The notes beneath the pieces are model-generated. The model was not told the DNA's origin. It searched no databases and saw only the letters and a program-made list of their open reading frames with translations. A stretch of DNA of 64,000 nucleotides, from positions 1 to 64,000 of the forward strand of contig JAFEAM010000027.1 of NCBI GenBank assembly GCA_018266395.1. The letters run 5' to 3'. Shown piece after piece: positions 50,838 through 58,489 of this stretch. Both the position numbers and the translations under genes were made by a program. Positions within the stretch are counted from its first letter, which is position 1, and the number at the start of each line of letters is the position of its first letter. Source of the DNA: Bacteroidota bacterium (lineage in GTDB: Bacteria; Bacteroidota; Bacteroidia; Cytophagales; Cyclobacteriaceae).

Positions 50838-52853
50838 ATGGCTAAAGGACAAAAACCCGGCGACTCGAAGGACGACAGCGCCAAGAAGGCGCTGGCAGCA
50901 AAAGAAGCCGAACAGCACATCGACGTAAAAACGGCTGAAAGTGAACTGGAACAAGATGAGCTTGCGGCTTTCAAAGCTGCCAAGCGCGCTGAAGAAGAAG
51001 AAGGCCTTAACCGCGTCATCCGTGATGTAACGGCCCGCAAGACGGCTTCGACCGCCCCGGTATCGACAGAGAATTTCGACTGGGAAGCATTTGACCGCAA
51101 AGGTTTTGGCGAAGGCTATTCTTCAGCTGACCGCGAAAAAATGCTCAACCTCTACTCTGGAACCGTAGCAACAGTCAGCAACAGTGAAGTGGTAGTAGGC
51201 AAAGTCGTTGGGATCAACAACCGCGACGTTATCCTCAACATTGGATTCAAATCCGACGGACTCGTGCCGCTCGCAGAATTCAAGGACATGCCGAATCTCA
51301 AGATCGGCGATGAGGTGGATCTCTTTATTGAAGAGCGCGAAAATGCAATGGGCCAGCTCGTGCTCTCCCGCCGCAAGGCCAAGCTCGTGAAGGGCTGGGA
51401 GTATGTGCAGACAGCACTTGACAAAGATCAGGTGATCGAAGGTTTTGTGAAACGCAGGACCAAAGGTGGTCTGATCGTTGACGTGTTCGGCATCGAGGCC
51501 TTCCTCCCGGGCTCACAGATTGATGTGAAGCCTATCCGCGACTTCGACATTTATGTAAACAAGAACATCGAGGTGAAGGTGGTGAAGATCAACTACACCA
51601 ACGATAACGTAGTGGTTTCCCACAAGGTGCTCATCGAGAAAGACCTCGAGCAGCAAAAGGCCGCCATCCTCACGAACCTGGACAAAGGACAGGTGCTCGA
51701 GGGTGTGATCAAGAACATGACCAACTTCGGTGTGTTCATCGACCTTGGCGGTGTAGACGGTCTGCTCCATATCACCGACATCTCATGGGGCCGCATCTCT
51801 CATCCGGAAGAAGTACTCAAGCTCGACCAGACCGTAAAGGTGGTGGTGCTGGACTTCGACCAGGAGAAGAAACGCATCTCCCTCGGCATGAAGCAGCTGA
51901 CTCCTCATCCATGGGAATCGCTGCCTGCTGATATCCAGGTGGGATCGAAAGTAAAAGGCAAGATTGTGAATGTGGCCGACTACGGCGCGTTCCTCGAAAT
52001 ACAACCGGGTGTGGAGGGGCTCATCCACGTAAGCGAAATGAGCTGGTCACAACATCTCAGGAATCCTCAGGATTTCATCAAGGTGGGCGACGAGATCGAA
52101 GCCGTGGTCCTTACCATCGATCGTGAAGAGCGCAAGATGTCTCTCGGCATGAAGCAGCTTTCCGAAGATCCCTGGACGCGTCAGGAAATTCTTACCAAGT
52201 ATGCTGTGGGAACCGTTCACAAAGGCATCGTCCGCAACCTCACCAACTTCGGGTTGTTCCTGGAACTGGAGGAGGGCATCGACGGCCTCGTGCACGTATC
52301 TGACCTCAGCTGGACCAAGAAGGTGAAACATCCTTCAGAGTTCATTAAGGTGGGTGAAACCCTCGAGGTGAAAGTGCTTGAACTCGATGCGGCCAACCGC
52401 CGTCTGGCATTGAGCCATAAGCATCTCGAAGAGAATCCCTGGGATACCTTCGAAACGATATTTACTGCAGGCTCTGTTCACAGAGGTACCATTGTCAACA
52501 AGAACGACAAGGGTATGGTAGTTGAGCTTCAGTATGGTATCGAAGGATTCTGTTCCATGAAGAATGTGGCCAAGCAGGATGGGGGCAAGGCAGAAGTAGG
52601 CGAGTCGCTGGACTTCAAAGTATTGGAGTTCTCCAAGGAAGACCGCCGCATCAGCCTGAGCCATAAGGCTACCTGGTCAACAGAACAAGATGAGAAACCT
52701 CAGCCTCAGCAAAAGAAGAAGCCGGAATCCAAGAGCAAGACCATTGCCAACATCAACCAGCAGTCTGAAAAGTCCACGCTGGGCGATCTCGAGGCACTGA
52801 GCGCGCTGAAGGAGAAGATGTCGGCTTCGAAGAATCCTCCGGCTGCAGAATAA
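50838..52853 (+). CDS. rpsA: 30S ribosomal protein S1
   Basis: 671 residues from ATG 50838 (MAKGQKPGDSKDDSAKK). The first 100 residues form a charged, low-complexity extension usual in Bacteroidota. Six S1 RNA-binding repeats follow (roughly 120, 190, 280, 365, 450 and 540), for example VIKNMTNFGVFIDLGGVDGLLHITDISW and VNVADYGAFLEIQPGVEGLIHVSEMSW. The C-terminal 60 residues are Lys/Gln-rich. It binds mRNA on the 30S subunit, here important as messages seem to lack Shine-Dalgarno. Ends with a strong terminator. Confidence 0.97.
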   Translation: MAKGQKPGDSKDDSAKKALAAKEAEQHIDVKTAESELEQDELAAFKAAKRAEEEEGLNRVIRDVTARKTASTAPVSTENFDWEAFDRKGFGEGYSSADREKMLNLYSGTVATVSNSEVVVGKVVGINNRDVILNIGFKSDGLVPLAEFKDMPNLKIGDEVDLFIEERENAMGQLVLSRRKAKLVKGWEYVQTALDKDQVIEGFVKRRTKGGLIVDVFGIEAFLPGSQIDVKPIRDFDIYVNKNIEVKVVKINYTNDNVVVSHKVLIEKDLEQQKAAILTNLDKGQVLEGVIKNMTNFGVFIDLGGVDGLLHITDISWGRISHPEEVLKLDQTVKVVVLDFDQEKKRISLGMKQLTPHPWESLPADIQVGSKVKGKIVNVADYGAFLEIQPGVEGLIHVSEMSWSQHLRNPQDFIKVGDEIEAVVLTIDREERKMSLGMKQLSEDPWTRQEILTKYAVGTVHKGIVRNLTNFGLFLELEEGIDGLVHVSDLSWTKKVKHPSEFIKVGETLEVKVLELDAANRRLALSHKHLEENPWDTFETIFTAGSVHRGTIVNKNDKGMVVELQYGIEGFCSMKNVAKQDGGKAEVGESLDFKVLEFSKEDRRISLSHKATWSTEQDEKPQPQQKKKPESKSKTIANINQQSEKSTLGDLEALSALKEKMSASKNPPAAE

Positions 52854-52890
52854 TTCTGCCAGCTGAAGAACTGATAAATTTATCTGGTGA

Positions 52891-52920
52891 AGGCGATCCG
52901 AAAGGATCGCCTTTTTTTTT
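52891..52920 (+). terminator. Rho-independent terminator after rpsA
   Basis: AGGCGATCC and GGATCGCCT close a GAAA tetraloop, followed by nine T residues. The strongest terminator in the window. Confidence 0.95.
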
Positions 52921-52959
52921 GGAGAGTACTAATTCGCTGGGATCCGGACCGGTACCTTT

Positions 52960-53706
52960 CTAGATTCCGGTGTACCACGCCCACCCGCTGTCACCGAGGT
53001 CAACATAGTCATCAGTCACCACAATACGGCTTAGGTATTTCATGCTCTTGTAGCCGATCTGCTTCTCCACACGCAGACGTACCGGGGCCCCGTGTGGAAT
53101 AGGCAGTGTCTTTCCGTTCATTCCATAGGCAAGAATCGTCTGTGGATGAAAGGCGTCGTACAAGTCGATACTGTCAGCAAAGCCGTCGAAAGCGTAGAAA
53201 TTGATGAACCTTGCGGAGGGTTTGATGCCTGCAGTCTGCAAGAGTGTACTCAAGGGAACACCAGTCCATTCCGTGATGGCCGTCCAGCCTTCTTCACAGG
53301 TGTGCCGGGTGATTTGGGTTCTTGAGGGCAGTTTCTGAAGGTCAGCCACGGAGAAACTACCTGGCATGGTGACACTGCCTTCGAGGGCAAGGCGCCAATC
53401 TTCAAAGTTACCTTTGAAAAGTTTCTCATACTCCTCGTTATATCCCTTCTGACTCGTATCCGCCGGATTGGTGGTGCCAGTGGCAGGCATGCTGGAGATA
53501 TTACTGAAGTTGTATTCCTTGGCCAGCGATTGTCCTGGCAGCAATGCCCTGTGTGCAACATAAGTCAGCCGGTCACCCATGCGCAGAATGTTACCGTACG
53601 TTGGAGGCAACGGCTTTGTACAGCCAGGAAGCATGAGGGCGGCTCCAAGTGTACTTAATCCTGTGGCGATAGCCTGTCGCCTGCTCATGTAGTTTCTCCG
53701 TTTCAT
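52960..53706 (-). CDS. Molybdopterin-dependent oxidoreductase (sulfite-oxidase/MsrP fold), Tat lipoprotein
   Basis: 248 residues. Twin-arginine signal MSRRQAIATG combined with a lipobox LMLPGCTK (Cys at about residue 29), so exported folded and lipid-anchored. The molybdenum Cys is in ITRHTCEEGWTAITEWTGVPLSTLL (RHTCEEGW), which matches the MsrP/sulfite oxidase catalytic core. KQIGYKSMKYLSRI fits the pterin pocket. Its gene starts inside the stop codon of the cytochrome b gene (ATGA overlap). Together they form a periplasmic oxidoreductase with membrane electron donor or acceptor; substrate unknown. Confidence 0.92.
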   Translation of the reverse strand: MKRRNYMSRRQAIATGLSTLGAALMLPGCTKPLPPTYGNILRMGDRLTYVAHRALLPGQSLAKEYNFSNISSMPATGTTNPADTSQKGYNEEYEKLFKGNFEDWRLALEGSVTMPGSFSVADLQKLPSRTQITRHTCEEGWTAITEWTGVPLSTLLQTAGIKPSARFINFYAFDGFADSIDLYDAFHPQTILAYGMNGKTLPIPHGAPVRLRVEKQIGYKSMKYLSRIVVTDDYVDLGDSGWAWYTGI

Positions 53707-54446
53707 AATGTCATGCTGCGAACTTGTTTTCGGAATCCGGACTTAACAATCATCACCAGATGAACGGCAAGAAATAGCTCAAGTGCTACCGACACCATGA
53801 AGTGAATAGTTCTCGCTGACTGTGCACCCAGGAAAAGCTTCAGTAACCATCCATGTTCGGCGGTGATGGCGGGCGACATGGTCATTCCTGTCATCGCAAT
53901 TAGCGGCATAAGAACGAAGATGACACCCAGGTAGGAGAGCCGCTGCAGAAAACCATAGTCAGGACCGCCGGAAGTGGCAGGTATATCCCACTTCCAATGA
54001 CGACGCATATCTTCCTTAAGATGTTTCAGCGACCATAATTGAGGCCAGAGGTGTCTTCGGAAGTGTCCTGTAAAGGTGCCGGCGAGAAGGTATAGTAATC
54101 CAGTCAACGTAAGGAACCATCCCGAAAGAAAATGGAGGCTTCTTCCCCAACCATTCTGATTGAAGATATCATAGGTACGGCTGGCGCTTACCGGGCTTTC
54201 GGGTTTGTCGAAGAAGGGCGTTGATGAAGAATATCCTCCATGATGGTAATTCCGACTGACAGGAACTTCAAACAAAGCGGGTGTCAGATCATTTCCAGCT
54301 TCACCCCAATAGAAGCGAGGGTGTACCATGATCATCTCGAAGCCTGTGACGGTCAAAGCGAGGAAGCTTACCGTGACTATCCAGTGCGATAACTTCACCC
54401 AATTCCGGTGCTTGCTTGCTTCGTGACCTGTATTGACTGGATCCAT
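53703..54446 (-). CDS. Cytochrome b subunit (FdnI/thiosulfate reductase-like), partner of the molybdoenzyme
   Basis: 247 residues from ATG 54446 (a TTG at 54461 is possible). Four or more membrane helices with His residues placed as heme b ligands: VKLSHWIVTVSFLALTVTGFEM, GRSLHFLSGWFLTLTGLLYLL and ARTIHFMVSVALELFLAVHLVMIV. The family (cytochrome b561, formate dehydrogenase gamma) links the quinone pool to a periplasmic oxidoreductase. Translationally coupled with the molybdoenzyme downstream. Confidence 0.9.
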   Translation of the reverse strand: MDPVNTGHEASKHRNWVKLSHWIVTVSFLALTVTGFEMIMVHPRFYWGEAGNDLTPALFEVPVSRNYHHGGYSSSTPFFDKPESPVSASRTYDIFNQNGWGRSLHFLSGWFLTLTGLLYLLAGTFTGHFRRHLWPQLWSLKHLKEDMRRHWKWDIPATSGGPDYGFLQRLSYLGVIFVLMPLIAMTGMTMSPAITAEHGWLLKLFLGAQSARTIHFMVSVALELFLAVHLVMIVKSGFRKQVRSMTL

Positions 54447-54571
54447 GACAAAAGATAGCAAATTCTTGTTTCTAATTGGATAGATAAGTACTTAGTCCCG
54501 GATTCTTCCTGATTAGTAATCTGTTGTTTGATGCATTAAACGTGCAATGATTCTTTGAAGCAGCTATTTTT

Positions 54572-55138
54572 ATGGTCATCATGGTGACGATCAAAAGAGT
54601 CAGTGACGGAAACGAAGTGCTGGGCATCAAAGAACTGCAGACAGCGAATCTGCGCTCTACACTGGGGGATGAAGAATCGGAAAAGGAGGGATTTGTGACA
54701 GCACAATACACGGTAGAGTTCCTGGAAGAAATGAACCAGGCTGAACCTTCGGTAATTGCCAAAGATGGCGATAGGGTAGTGGGGTATGCGCTGGTGACCA
54801 CCAGGGAGATCGCGCAGAAACACGACCTCATGCGTGATCTTTGTGACAAGATCAACCGCCATTCTTTTCACGGCAAGGACATGAGTACCTTCAACTATAT
54901 CCTGGTAGGGCAATTGTGTGTGGCGAAATCGCACAGAGGACTTGGACTCGTGCAAAAGATGTATGACTTCTACCGCAAGGAACTGTCCTCCAAATACCCT
55001 TACTGTCTCACCGACGTGGATGAAAGAAATCCGCGATCTATTAAAGCCCATCTGAAATCCGGATTCGAAGTATTGGGCACACTTCACTTCGGAGGAAACA
55101 AATGGCAGATTGTGATTTGGGACTGGAACAAGGGGTGA
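54572..55138 (+). CDS. GNAT-family N-acetyltransferase
   Basis: 188 residues. The acetyl-CoA site is seen in LVGQLCVAKSHRGLGLVQKMYDFYRKEL (R-x-x-G-x-G/L pattern, residues about 115-140), then LTDVDERNPRSIKAHLKSGFEVLGT with the usual N-x-x-S-x-x-x-x-x-x-x-GF end. Substrate unknown, soluble. An ATG nine bases later (MVTIKRV) is an equally possible start. Single gene, divergent from the cytochrome b gene. Confidence 0.92.
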   Translation: MVIMVTIKRVSDGNEVLGIKELQTANLRSTLGDEESEKEGFVTAQYTVEFLEEMNQAEPSVIAKDGDRVVGYALVTTREIAQKHDLMRDLCDKINRHSFHGKDMSTFNYILVGQLCVAKSHRGLGLVQKMYDFYRKELSSKYPYCLTDVDERNPRSIKAHLKSGFEVLGTLHFGGNKWQIVIWDWNKG

Positions 55139-55194
55139 ACATGGAAGGTTAGTTGTAAAGGCATATCGAATGCGTTGATTGTGCCGTTGCTCCC

Positions 55195-55226
55195 TTTGGT
55201 TAATGTCTACGGAAACCTTAGTTTTG
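55195..55226 (+). promoter_or_regulatory. Promoter with both Bacteroidota boxes, upstream of the tRNA-Cys region
   Basis: TTTG at 55195-55198 and TAGTTTTG at 55219-55226, 20 bases apart. A transcript from here would run through the two tRNA-like repeats before tRNA-Cys, so processing would be needed. Confidence 0.6.
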
Positions 55227-55262
55227 CGTCCGTTTGAAGCGGGTTGGCAGGTTGTGCAACTT

Positions 55263-55586
55263 CTTCAACATTGAAAATTGGATATTTAATATTGGATATT
55301 CATCGGGGGTGGTGCCGAGTGGCTAGTCCCGACGCGTCGGGATCTGCAAAAGTTCCGGACTATATAGATAGATAGAACACATGATCGGAAGGCGTCCGGT
55401 CACTTCAACATTGAAAATTGGGTATTTAATATTGGATATTCATCTGGGGTGGTGCCAAGTGGCTAGTCCCGACGCGTCGGGATCTGCAAAAGCTCCGGAC
55501 TAAATATGTAGACAGAAACACATGATCAGAAGGCGTCTGGTCACTTCAACATTGAAAATTGGATATTCTATATTGGATATTCATCC
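55263..55586 (+). repeat. Tandem 140-base repeats containing broken tRNA-Cys copies
   Basis: Units start at 55263 and 55403 with a third start at 55544 that leads directly into the real tRNA. Each of the first two units contains sequence equal to the D-arm (GCCGAGTGGCTAG) and anticodon loop (TCTGCAAAAG) of tRNA-Cys, but the palindrome TCCCGACGCGTCGGGA (55327-55342 and 55467-55482) replaces the bases between them, and the T-arm and acceptor stem are lost. They are tRNA remnants, not functional tRNAs. The gap 55139-55262 has no gene. Confidence 0.8.
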
Positions 55587-55657
55587 GGTCTCGTGGCCGA
55601 GTGGCTAGGCTGAGCTCTGCAAAAGCTCCTACAGCGGTTCGAATCCGCTCGAGACCT
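55587..55657 (+). tRNA. tRNA-Cys (GCA)
   Basis: Acceptor stem GGTCTCG (55587-55593) pairs with CGAGACC (55650-55656). The D-arm GCCGAGTGGCTAGGC, anticodon stem GAGCT / AGCTC with loop CTGCAAA and T-arm AGCGG-TTCGAAT-CCGCT are all present. The anticodon is GCA, so it reads UGC and UGU. CCA is not encoded. It is preceded by two degenerate repeats of its own 5' half. Confidence 0.95.
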
Positions 55658-55666
55658 CACCGTCCA

Positions 55667-55698
55667 GAAGAACCCTCTGAATAGTCAGAGGGTTCTTC
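55667..55698 (+). terminator. Terminator after tRNA-Cys
   Basis: GAAGAACCCTCTGA (55667-55680) and TCAGAGGGTTCTTC (55685-55698) form a perfect 14-base-pair stem with a four-base loop. It has no T-run of length, but it is the expected 3' end of the tRNA transcript. Confidence 0.75.
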
Positions 55699-55790
55699 GT
55701 TACCCACGTCTCACACGAGATTATTACCCACATCTTGACTCTTCAATGTCAAGGTTGACGTAGTCACGTGAGTGTGCTCCCAATTCCATC

Positions 55791-56033
55791 TCAATTTCTT
55801 AAATTGATCAGCAGCGACATCTTGCCATCAAAAACCCCTGCAAAGTAAACTCCACCTGCCCAATGTCCCTGCGAAATGAATTGCTTTGTGTCAACCAAAT
55901 ACTTGTATAGTTCTTCGATCTGCGGATCGGTGAACGATTCTTCATCAAAACGAACTATGACAAGTGCTTTAATGGATGGTGAGGACCCGATGACATTTTC
56001 TATTGATCCATTGATGGTTCGCTCTTCTCTCAA
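55791..56033 (-). CDS. Hypothetical small protein or gene fragment
   Basis: 80 residues from a TTG start, with a stop codon four codons upstream and no ATG in frame. Features: ALVIVRFDEESFTDPQIEELYKYLVDTKQFISQGHW, GGVYFAGVFDGKMSLL. No family recognised. It lies between tRNA-Cys and the AbiE genes and may be the remains of a gene left by an insertion, or a real small protein. Evidence is limited. Confidence 0.35.
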   Translation of the reverse strand: MREERTINGSIENVIGSSPSIKALVIVRFDEESFTDPQIEELYKYLVDTKQFISQGHWAGGVYFAGVFDGKMSLLINLRN

Positions 56034-56107
56034 CCGACTCGGCTAAAGGATTTCTCAAGGGCTCCGAAATGGCCTATTTGGTCCCAGTATTGTTATTTTA
56101 TTACTAG

Positions 56108-56130
56108 ATAATCGGATTCTTTCCGATTAT
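56108..56130. promoter_or_regulatory. Operator palindrome before the AbiE operon
   Basis: ATAATCGGA (56108-56116) and TCCGATTAT (56122-56130) are perfect inverted repeats around the spacer TTCTT, 25 bases before the antitoxin start. In AbiE systems the antitoxin AbiEi represses its own operon by binding such inverted repeats, so this is the likely binding site. Confidence 0.75.
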
Positions 56131-56154
56131 TTGGTTTAAATATTACATTTGAGG

Positions 56155-56802
56155 ATGAGGACAGTGGAAATTCACAAGGCCCTGGCGCAGCACGCACTCT
56201 ACCCATTACCGCATCATGTGCTCCTCTCTCTTCTAAAGGAATATAAAAGGCCTAACGACAAGATCAACGAGCTTATAAAAGAGCGTGCACTTACACCCAT
56301 CAAAAAGGGGCTTTATATCGCAGGACCTTCACTCGATGCCGGTAAGCCAGAACCCTATCTGCTCGCCAACTACATCTACGGCCCAAGCTATGTGTCGCTG
56401 GAGACGGCTCTTTCCTTTCATGGAATGATTCCTGAAAAGGTTTATGAAGTAGCTTCGATGACGACAAAGGCGTCAAGAAGATTTTTCACCGATGCAGGAG
56501 TTTATAGCTATACCAAATTACCTCTTCCGTACTATGCATTCGGGATTGAACAAATCCGCTTTGCAGAAAAGCAAACTGCCCTAGTGGCGAGCAAAGAAAA
56601 AGCATTGTGTGATAAGATTATGACCACCCCAGGAGTGCTTTTTAGGAGCAAATTGCAGGCAGAGTCCTGGTTACTTGAGGACCTGAGAATTGATCCGATT
56701 AAGTTGCGTGATTTGCGCATCGACGAAATTCGCTCGTGGGTAAAAAAAGCTCCCAAGAAAGCCAGCATGGAGATGCTTCTTAAAGTCCTGAAAGAATTAT
56801 GA
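56155..56802 (+). CDS. Type IV toxin-antitoxin system antitoxin AbiEi
   Basis: 215 residues from ATG 56155 (a TTG at 56149 also lies in frame). The N-terminal winged helix (HALYPLPHHVLLSLLKEYKRPNDKINELIKERALTPIKKGLY) ends with the typical KKGLYIAGP. PYLLANYIYGPSYVSLETALSFHGMIPEKVYEVASMTTKASRRF is the AbiEi core. It is a DNA-binding repressor of the operon and counters the toxin. Its stop overlaps the toxin start by four bases (ATGA). Confidence 0.92.
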   Translation: MRTVEIHKALAQHALYPLPHHVLLSLLKEYKRPNDKINELIKERALTPIKKGLYIAGPSLDAGKPEPYLLANYIYGPSYVSLETALSFHGMIPEKVYEVASMTTKASRRFFTDAGVYSYTKLPLPYYAFGIEQIRFAEKQTALVASKEKALCDKIMTTPGVLFRSKLQAESWLLEDLRIDPIKLRDLRIDEIRSWVKKAPKKASMEMLLKVLKEL

Positions 56803-57650
56803 TTAAAGAGTGGATCGCTGAATACAAACCTCGAAATGCAGACGAAGCTTCACAGGCATTGCGTGAAATAATGCAGGAGATCGCATTGGCAGGCCTTTCC
56901 AGAGGTGCATTCTTTGAAAAGGCTGCCTTTTATGGTGGCACAGCATTGAGGATCTTTCACGGTCTCGATCGGTTTTCTGAAGACCTTGATTTCTCTTTGC
57001 TGGAAGTCAATCCTAAATTCACCCTTGACCCTTTCTTTCCGGCAATCGAAGCGGAATTTGATGCCATGGGATTGAAAGTCTCCATCCGGGAGAAAAAGAA
57101 GACGCTGGTTAACAATATCGACTCAGCATTTTTAAAACCTGATACGGTGTGGAGAGAATTGGTATTGGAAGGAACCATTCCACAAAATGGCCTGGATCAA
57201 AAGCCATCTGTCACCATAAAATTGGAAGTCGACCGTGAGCCCCCTCTTGGATTTGATACAGAGGAGAAGCTGCTGATCAAACCCGTTTCCTTCTATGTAA
57301 AATGTTTTACTCTGCCACATCTCTTCGCAGGGAAAATGCACGCCTTACTCTTCCGGAAATGGAAGGAAAATGTCAAAGGGCGGGACTGGTACGATATGGA
57401 ATGGTATATCAAGAAAGGAATACCATTGGACCTAAACCATTTTGTAATGCGCGCCAGAGACAGTGGGGACTGGAAAGAGGCTACCATTTCAGAGAAAGGT
57501 TTTCATGATCTGCTGGAGCACAAGATCAAAACCGTAAATATGGATAGGGTGAAGGCTGACATCCGAAGATTTATCGCTAACCCTGAAAGGCTTGATATTT
57601 GGTCTTCAGCTTATTTTCTTGACCTTGTCAAGCACCTGAAGATCGCTTAA
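56799..57650 (+). CDS. Type IV toxin-antitoxin system toxin AbiEii (nucleotidyltransferase)
   Basis: 283 residues. The DNA polymerase-beta-like nucleotidyltransferase motif GGTALRIFHGLDRFSEDLDFSL (about residues 48-69) has GG-T and the two Asp (DLDF). KVDRE and HLFAGKMHALLFRKWKENVKGRDWYDMEWYI contain the conserved Lys and RDWYD. AbiEii toxins transfer nucleotides, for example to tRNA acceptors, and stop growth during phage infection. All motifs are intact, so the toxin is likely active. It lies next to tRNA-Cys, a frequent island site. Confidence 0.93.
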   Translation: MIKEWIAEYKPRNADEASQALREIMQEIALAGLSRGAFFEKAAFYGGTALRIFHGLDRFSEDLDFSLLEVNPKFTLDPFFPAIEAEFDAMGLKVSIREKKKTLVNNIDSAFLKPDTVWRELVLEGTIPQNGLDQKPSVTIKLEVDREPPLGFDTEEKLLIKPVSFYVKCFTLPHLFAGKMHALLFRKWKENVKGRDWYDMEWYIKKGIPLDLNHFVMRARDSGDWKEATISEKGFHDLLEHKIKTVNMDRVKADIRRFIANPERLDIWSSAYFLDLVKHLKIA

Positions 57651-57724
57651 AGATTAAGTTTCCTGATGTTCAATATCAAAAACCAAATCCTCCATGGAGA
57701 CAGTTGTTGCGACCTCATCTGAGA

Positions 57725-57756
57725 AAAAACCACCCGACGAAGTCGGTGGCGGTTTT
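57725..57756. terminator. Terminator between AbiE and DinB-like genes
   Basis: AAAACCACCCGAC and GTCGGTGGCGGTTTT pair around a GAA loop with an internal bulge, with A-rich and T-rich sides for both strands. It serves the convergent abiE operon and the DinB-like gene. Confidence 0.7.
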
Positions 57757-57797
57757 GATTTATGGAGCGGTCGACCGACTCTGTCTCTGACCTTCAC

Positions 57798-58382
57798 CTA
57801 CTGCCTCACTTTACCCGTAAAAACACTTGCCTTGGCATTGTAGGGATTGCCAGAACCCCGACGATAGGAAACGACTTGTCCTGTATGCCAGAGCGCATCA
57901 GCGATGGGTCCGTTGAGTTCATTCCAGAATGGAAATTCCGTGATGCCCTTTTCATTTTTGAAGATCACCTTGAGCTCGCTGACCTGTTTGTCGGTTGCTT
58001 TCTTCAGAATCTCGCTCGCATCGCGGATGTTTTCCAAGGTCTTCTTGCGCATCTCCTCGAAAGACAAGGTTGGTTTTGCAACCGTGTTGTCGTTGGGTTG
58101 ACTCCTGGCGGCATTGATAATGGTCCAAGTCAAATCATGGATGTGGGTGATGGTCTCCAGGGTAGTGCGGCCGTCTTTGTTCGCCTGGAACCCCAGGTCT
58201 TCCGGTCGCAATCCCTCCGTTGCCCAGTAGTAGCGGAATCCTAATCCATCGAGCACCCTTGCGGCGACTGTGCCTGCGGTGTAGGTCGGGGGATAGTCAG
58301 GAATTTCCCGATAGGGCAACTCGCCCTGGCCATAACTTTGCGAAACCACCGCAAGAAACGTGACAAAAAGAATCGATTTCAT
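57798..58382 (-). CDS. DinB-like secreted protein
   Basis: 194 residues with a signal peptide (MKSILFVTFLAVVSQSYGQ). The helical DinB/YfiT fold is suggested by GFRYYWATEGL, ITHIHDLTWTIINAA and DALWHTGQVVSYRR, whose His residues match the three metal ligands of the family. Such proteins carry metal-dependent thiol or hydrolase activities. Export to the periplasm is unusual for the fold. Single gene. Confidence 0.88.
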   Translation of the reverse strand: MKSILFVTFLAVVSQSYGQGELPYREIPDYPPTYTAGTVAARVLDGLGFRYYWATEGLRPEDLGFQANKDGRTTLETITHIHDLTWTIINAARSQPNDNTVAKPTLSFEEMRKKTLENIRDASEILKKATDKQVSELKVIFKNEKGITEFPFWNELNGPIADALWHTGQVVSYRRGSGNPYNAKASVFTGKVRQ

Positions 58383-58489
58383 GAGATTGATGCTTTGTTG
58401 AATCTGTATAATGAAACGTGATAATCCTCAAACCAGTTGTCACCGTATCCACTGGTTTGGATTGCGGCTAATCGATCACTTTACAAGAC

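Noticed and set aside
55307-55500. Two further tRNA genes for Cys
   Set aside because: They keep the D-arm and anticodon loop but have no matching acceptor or T-arm and are interrupted by a palindrome, so they cannot fold as tRNA.
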